From Cryptomeria japonica (lineage: Eukaryota; Streptophyta; Pinopsida; Cupressales; Cupressaceae): a DNA stretch of 64,000 nt. The position numbers and the translations under genes are program-made. Location of the stretch: contig NC_081413.1 in the NCBI RefSeq assembly GCF_030272615.1, positions 561,536,445 to 561,600,444 of the forward strand, in the 5' to 3' direction. Below, in pieces: positions 58,831 to 64,000 of the stretch (positions are counted from its first letter, which is position 1; every line of letters starts with the position of its first letter). Under the pieces are notes generated by a model. It made no database searches. It was not told the origin of the DNA and saw only the letters and a list, made by a program, of their open reading frames with translations.

Positions 58831-61708
58831 ATGGAAGCAAGATAATATTTTGTTCCTATTTTTGTTGCAAATCCAACTATAGTGCAGGTTAATGACCTCC
58901 CCGGACCAATTTCAAAAATGGTATCCACATGTGGCTACCAAGGAAGATTCGGCTGGAGTGTTTTATTGCATTCTAGAGGGAGTGGTATATGTAGTTGATG
59001 TTAGGGCATAGATTCATTTTTCATTTAGAGGACTTAGAAACTTCAAAGATCAAAGGAATGTATGTGAGTGAACTAATGGGAGAATCTAGTAAGATTAAAC
59101 CAACATATCAACACATTGAGGATCTAGGGTTTACTGATATTCTAGATATTCTAGAGTTCGAGGATGAAATAATTAGATATGTATTGAGTAGATTACATGG
59201 GGAATTCATATGGCTAGAAAGACTCTTGTAAAGTTAGATCTTTGTGGCTGGATGCTTGAAGAGTTATTAATCAACTTAGGAAAGATTAAAGGTGAGAAGA
59301 AGGGAACCTTCCGGTATGAAAACCTGCTAGTTTGCTTGATGCTATACTTTTTGAATGACACTTCTGGCTCTGATAGGAAACAATGGGCTTTTGACATTCC
59401 GGTAGGAAGGAAACTAAAAAAATCAATTGTTGCATTGGGAAGCCTAAGAGATGATAAGGTATGGGGTTACTTCAAGGCTTTTCAAAAATCTATGAGGTCT
59501 AGAGTAAGAGTACATGAGCATATAGTAGAGAAATACTCTACCGACATATATTTCATGGTTAACAAAGATGAGACTCTCATGGAGGATGTCAAGCCTTGGA
59601 ATATTTGGATAGCAAAAATGGGCTATGAGGTAGATACATATGCAAAAATTCTACTTGATGCAGAAATAGATGAGGTAGAGAAGCCCTATGGAACTGCACA
59701 ATAGAAGACTCTTGAGGTTGAAACTAAGTTCAACCAAAAGAAAAGGGAAAAAAAAGAAGGAAAGGAAAGTAAATTTGTACAAGAGGTCTCAAAAGATATA
59801 AATGCACTTATTGATGATGTCCCAGAGAAAGGGAGAAAGAGGAAGGATTTGAAAGTTCGCATTGAACCTGTTACTGCAAATTCTAAGTCAGAGGGTGACA
59901 CACCGTTAGCCTTGAAAAGGGTTGTAAGGAAGAAAACAAAAGAACCTAAAGTGGAAGCAAAGAAACAACTAGTTAGAAAGGTCACTATCAAGTTACCTGC
60001 ATAGAAGTAGACACCTAAGGCCACACCTAGAGCTGCATCTAGTACTATCAAGAGGAGGAAGAAGAGTGACATCGCTTTGACACTTGAGACTGGTATTGTA
60101 ACTATTATACCACCTAAAACTTGTGTAGAAATTTTTGATAAAATAACTAAGGATGGGATGCTGAAGAATGTTAAGTTCTATTATGATAAATTAGAAGTTG
60201 ATGAGCAGAGAGAGGTAGAGGAAGGAGTCTTGTTATATTTAGATATTTATAAGAAAGCATTAATAGAGATAGAAAATCAAATATCGGCTGAGTTATATAA
60301 CATGTTAGGTTCTAGAAGGTTATCTGCTATGCAAGAAGATAAACACATTAAAATACAACAACTTTTATCTATCTGTGTTACTATAGCTCCAAATGAAATG
60401 GAGAAGAAAATTGAGGTTGTAAATAGAAAGGTTTTTAACAATAAACATAGAATAACAAGTTTGATGTTAGGAAGAATGAATGAGGTAATAAAGGAAACTC
60501 AGAAGGCTTGGATCAAATTTTTGGGAGAACACACAGGATTCTTTACTTCATTGGAGACCAAAATCGAGACTATAGATACACTGGTTGAAGGGAAAGGAAA
60601 AGGGATTATGGGTACTCCACCCTCAGTTTTGAAAAATATCATGATAGTGGAAATTGAGCCACCGGTTAACACAAATGTATAGACAAATGTTGAAACGCTG
60701 GTTAATATTAAGAATATTATACATGATAATAATGTACAGGTTGAGGATATTGTTCCTAGAGAGGAACCGATAGTTGCACATACTGCACCAAGTGGCAAAG
60801 CCACCAATGCAAGGGAGGAGGTAATCAAAGATAAATCATCAAAGAAAATAGGGGAATCTGGTAAGGTACTAGTTGCAAGCCCATCATTGTTGACAATTGC
60901 CACTTTTCAAGTTGAAAAGAAAACAATCATAGAGATGAGTCCCATAGAGCTGATGATGATGGCTACTCAAAAAATGATGAAGGAGGGATCCATAGATAAG
61001 GGGATAATAGATCAGTCAATCACTATTTTGCATAGATTGGTCTGAGAATGTAAGATTAAAAATGAAATGAGCCCTTCTAGCAAGTTTAAAGTAATCATAG
61101 AGTACATCTCAAAAGATTATCAATCCTTACAACAGACCTCTAACTGGCAAGCACTTGAAAGATTCAGTCAGGCTAAAAGAGTCTCTTTTGATTAGATCAT
61201 TGAGATAGAGAAGAAGAAGATTAAGGAGAAGTAAATTCTAATTGAATTTTTTTTGAAATAGTGAACTAACATATACAGGGTATGTTGCAATATTGAAATT
61301 CTTACAACAAATGTAGATAAAAAGATAAAGGAGTTACAGGAGAAAATTGCTAATATTGCTAACTCTTTTGATGAACTAATTTCATTGACAACATCAATTG
61401 ATGGACAATTTTTGACTTTGGAGAACCAAATTTCTTCTCTTGAAAAAGAAACAGATAAAATCATTCAGAGAGCCAAAAGTCTTAGACGTTTGGTGAGTCC
61501 AAGATTGGATTCACTTTGTGTATATAAGAGGGAATGCATGGATATGTTGGGAAAGCCCACACCGGTAGAGGTCAATGAGAAATAATCTCGTGCATATTTA
61601 TTGAGTGGACTTCTATATATCTCCCTCACATTTAAAACCAATTGGGATACTTATGTGGAGTTATTGGAGAAAGCTTATCCAGAAATATTGAAATTGGTCA
61701 AGCTCTGA
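58831..61708 (+). pseudogene. NA-B ORF2, about 950-codon unknown protein
   Basis: ATG at 58831 opens MEAR then, past one stop, YFVPIFVANPTI. After an early frame change, the frame from 59210 stays the same to TGA at 61706, broken by stops near 59701, 60002, 60008, 60680, 61043, 61193 and 61232, nearly all former CAG, CAA or CGA. Blocks shared with NA-A: VLSRLHGEFIWL, LINLGKIKGEKKGTF, NLLVCLMLYF, DIPVGRKL, YFKAFQKSM, IYFMVNKDETLMEDV, MGYEVD, a Lys-rich stretch, LYNMLGSRRLS and SLMLGRMNE. It lacks about 300 bases present in NA-A (33131-33431, including VTGLPS). The C terminus is coiled coil. No enzyme motif is recognisable. Confidence 0.7.
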
Positions 61709-61938
61709 TAAGACATTTTTTGAGATATTCAATGTACAGTTCTTATTCTTTGACATTCTTTTACAATTTTTTCATAATGATGTCAAAGGGGGAGTAGTAT
61801 AAATGTGAAAAAGAATAAAATGAGTTTCTTACATTAGGGGGAGTTACAGAGTTTTTGGAATTTTGGAGTATTGGAGTATTTTGCATATTCAGCTCAGGGG
61901 GAGCATGGTAGGACAAAACTGACAGATGAAACTATAGA
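61709..61938 (+). other. NA-B 3' noncoding tail, truncated
   Basis: It contains GATGTCAAAGGGGGAGTAG at 61780 and two further GGGGGAG stretches (61837 and 61896), polypurine-like as in the copia relatives, but no LTR start. Its last bases, ATAGA, are the possible target of Gypsy-C. Confidence 0.6.
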
Positions 61939-63338
61939 TGTATAAAAATGACCATATTCCTAAAATGAATATTTTATGTTCATTTCTCTAAATTAATTAA
62001 ATTCAATTTAATTAAATCACCCGCATTCCCCTACTTAATTAAGTAAATTACTCAATTAAATTCACTATACCATTTAATGAATAAATCATTTTATTCAATT
62101 AAATCCCTTCTATCCACTTTTAATTAAATTCAAATTTAATTAAAATAGTTATCCTAAATTAAATAAATCTAATTTATTTAATTGCAACCAAATTGAATTA
62201 AATTCAATTAAAACCTATTTTCCCCCATCCACTTGCATTCTCCTACATCTCCCACTTGCATTCTAAAACCTATTCCTAATTTCTTCTAGACCCTTCTAAT
62301 CAGTTCTAAATTAACCTAATCCATCTTCTAAACTTTGTCACATCCCTAAACAAAGAGAAGTCACTTCTCAAACCCTCAAAAGTCTTCAATAACCATTAAA
62401 GGCTCCAAGTCTCCAACAACTTTCTCTTACAAACCATTAATGGTTAACTCAACCCCCTTGCATGATTGGAGACTTTTTCTAAACTCAACCTCCATGTAAC
62501 CCAAGGGTCTCATCAAGAATTCATTGCTTTGACCATGGTTATCCCTTAATCATTTGCACAAGAGTTTATCCTTTGATTAAAACTTAATCCAATGGGTAAC
62601 CTTAACTTAAGCTTGACCCTTACCCCCTAAGATAACCATGAGGTCTTCTCAGGCATTTAATGTCTCCAACCCATTTTCTCAACCAGTCTTATGTTGACAT
62701 TTGTCAACATTTCATTGGTGCCAATTGCAAACATGGATTCCCAACTTTCAAACTCAACCCTTGATTGAATCTTTCAATCCTAGCCATCCATTGCCCTATT
62801 TTTGCTATAAATAGAGCTCTCATCCCTCCATATTGATGATCCAAGTTTGTAGTATCATACTTATGCTCAAATACATTCAAGCTTTCATATACCATTTATG
62901 CTCATCATTTAGCGTCTCTTTAAAATAGAAATTAATCTAATATGCATTTTAGAGTATTTCTATTATCATTAGCTTAAATCATTAACTAATATAGTATGCT
63001 AGGATAGTTTGTTTACTAATCTTTTCATCTTATAGTTAGTTTATTACATTTATAGCATCATGCATAGCCTAGGATGCATCTCATATTAAATCAACAAAAA
63101 ACATCGCTTGTTCTTGCATTTGCCATCCCTAAACCATTTTGCTCAGTGATCTGAGAGCAAAAACATTGGTTTGAGGGACCATGTAAGATAGAGAACCATG
63201 GGACCAACCTTGGGAAGCTGAGTGATACTTCATTACTCCATAGCTTGCACCAAGAAGTCCTGTGAGTGTGTGAGCAAGGCTCCATAGAGCTCCATTTTTC
63301 ACATATTGAGTTCTATCGACCCGCTTTTCTCGCATACA
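61939..63338 (+). repeat. Gypsy-C 5' LTR
   Basis: 1400 bp from TGTATAAAAATG to CGCATACA, with a TATA box TATAAATA at 62806-62813. The first part is rich in AATTAA words, like the Gypsy-A LTR at 7207. It is called a 5' LTR because a primer-site-like TAGCGCCCACCGTGGGGC follows. Minus ORFs at 62704, 63091 and 63129 are not genes. The partner LTR is outside the window. Confidence 0.8.
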
Positions 63339-64000
63339 TTTCTAGCGCCCACCGTGGGGCATTACCCCATATATCTAATCGGTTTTGAAATATATCCACT
63401 TTTGCAGGTCCGTGGAAAATAAAAATCAACACGTGGGAATCATTCCCTAGCGCATCTAGCTAATAGCCTAGCGCATCTAGTTCCCTATTCAGCACGTGGG
63501 GTCAATCACCTAGTGCATAAAGTCCATTTATCAGCGCATAAGAATACTAATTTTTCCTGTAGGTTTTGGCACAGGAGAAAAACATAGCAGCATCTCTAGT
63601 ACACAAAGTATCACATCCTGAAGACAGTATAGCGCATCACTAAATTGTCTTAGTGCATTACTATGATTTTGTAGTGCGTATAGTTTGTTCTGTAGCGCAT
63701 CACAGACCGAAATAAGAAAAATAAACATTGTAACCGAAAGTTAGAAATTAGACTTATAGAAGTCCATTGAGGTATCTAACTAGTTATTTTGCAGGTTTCT
63801 AACAACTTCATTACATATAAGAGCTTCATCTTAGGATTAAGATAGTTAGATTTTTACTAACTTACCTATGTTAGTTTAAAATTTGATTTTCTTTTCTTAA
63901 AATTGAACTCACCTTGTTTTTAGGCTATAAAAAGAACCACTATCAAAAAATTTCTTGCTTTCATAGGAGAAAACCTTTATTTCAGGCTCTAAAAAGAACA
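63339..64000 (+). other. Gypsy-C primer site and leader
   Basis: TCTAGCGCCCACCGTGGGGC at 63341-63360 resembles the TGGCGCC-type primer site zone that follows many plant gypsy LTRs, here with two changes at its start. The leader then holds an array of TAGCGCATC motifs (63445-63705) and no ORF up to the window edge. Confidence 0.65.
63445..63705 (+). repeat. TAGCGCATC motif array in the Gypsy-C leader
   Basis: About eight copies of TAGCGCATC or close variants (TAGTGCATA, CAGCGCATA, TAGTGCATT, TAGTGCGTA) lie near 63449, 63471, 63511, 63532, 63631, 63651, 63676 and 63694. Two CACGTGGG words are interspersed. The spacing is irregular. Confidence 0.75.

Larger units (their letters stand above)
54739..61938 (+). 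mobile_element. NA-B, second copy of the two-ORF non-autonomous family, 3'-truncated
   Basis: The 5' LTR (54739-55040 and about 56640-57268) is split by a minus-strand solo LTR. It is followed by a copia-type primer site, ORF1, a gap, ORF2 and a short 3' tail. No 3' LTR is present: the Gypsy-C LTR starts at 61939 where the polypurine tract and LTR would be expected. ORF order, knuckle number, gap and motif order match NA-A, while sequences are well diverged, so this is an independent older or sister insertion. There is no pol here either. Confidence 0.82.

Noticed and set aside
62704-63335. Minus ORFs of 63-68 aa in the Gypsy-C LTR
   Set aside because: They lie in a promoter-bearing LTR, have no domain and overlap one another in different frames.

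Overview
The window is about 64 kb of AT-rich plant nuclear DNA made almost entirely of nested transposable elements. I find no convincing host gene, tRNA, rRNA or CRISPR array. Ty1/copia elements primed by initiator tRNA-Met, Ty3/gypsy elements with long LTRs, a hAT element, dense nesting and slow point-mutation decay suggest a large seed-plant genome, most likely a gymnosperm. The species call is inference.

Layout: (1) 1-8167 is a decayed Ty3/gypsy element, Gypsy-A (+ strand), with protease, RNase H and integrase but no reverse transcriptase. Its 3' LTR is cut by (2) Copia-1, 8168-15870, a complete Ty1/copia element with target duplication ACATG. (3) 15876-16706 and 53043-54738 are pieces of a minus-strand copia, Copia-3. 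It was split by (4) NA-A, 16707-53042, a non-autonomous LTR element with 792-bp LTRs, a copia-type primer site and two ORFs (a gag-like protein with four zinc knuckles and a long unknown protein) but no pol. NA-A was itself hit three times: a 13.7-kb TIR DNA transposon in its 5' LTR (17270-31018, duplication ACAA, Sola-like transposase); Gypsy-B in ORF2 on the minus strand (35213-43608, duplication AAACC, one intact 1019-aa ORF with retropepsin-like and G-patch motifs, no RT or integrase); and Copia-2 (43727-51211, duplication AATTA), which carries a 785-bp hAT-type element in its RT (47971-48755, duplication ACAGTAAC). (5) 54739-61938 is NA-B, a second copy of the NA family, truncated at its 3' end and with a minus-strand solo LTR inside its 5' LTR. 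(6) 61939-64000 is the 5' LTR and leader of another gypsy element, Gypsy-C.

How the parts relate: the NA family shares its primer site, post-primer leader and several LTR motifs with Copia-2, so it probably depended on copia enzymes supplied in trans. Gypsy-B looks like a parallel case on the gypsy side. Most premature stops fall where a C-to-T change turns CAG, CAA or CGA into a stop, as expected of methylated, silenced repeats. The two points most worth following are the NA family with its conserved unknown ORF2 and the large two-gene Sola-like transposon.
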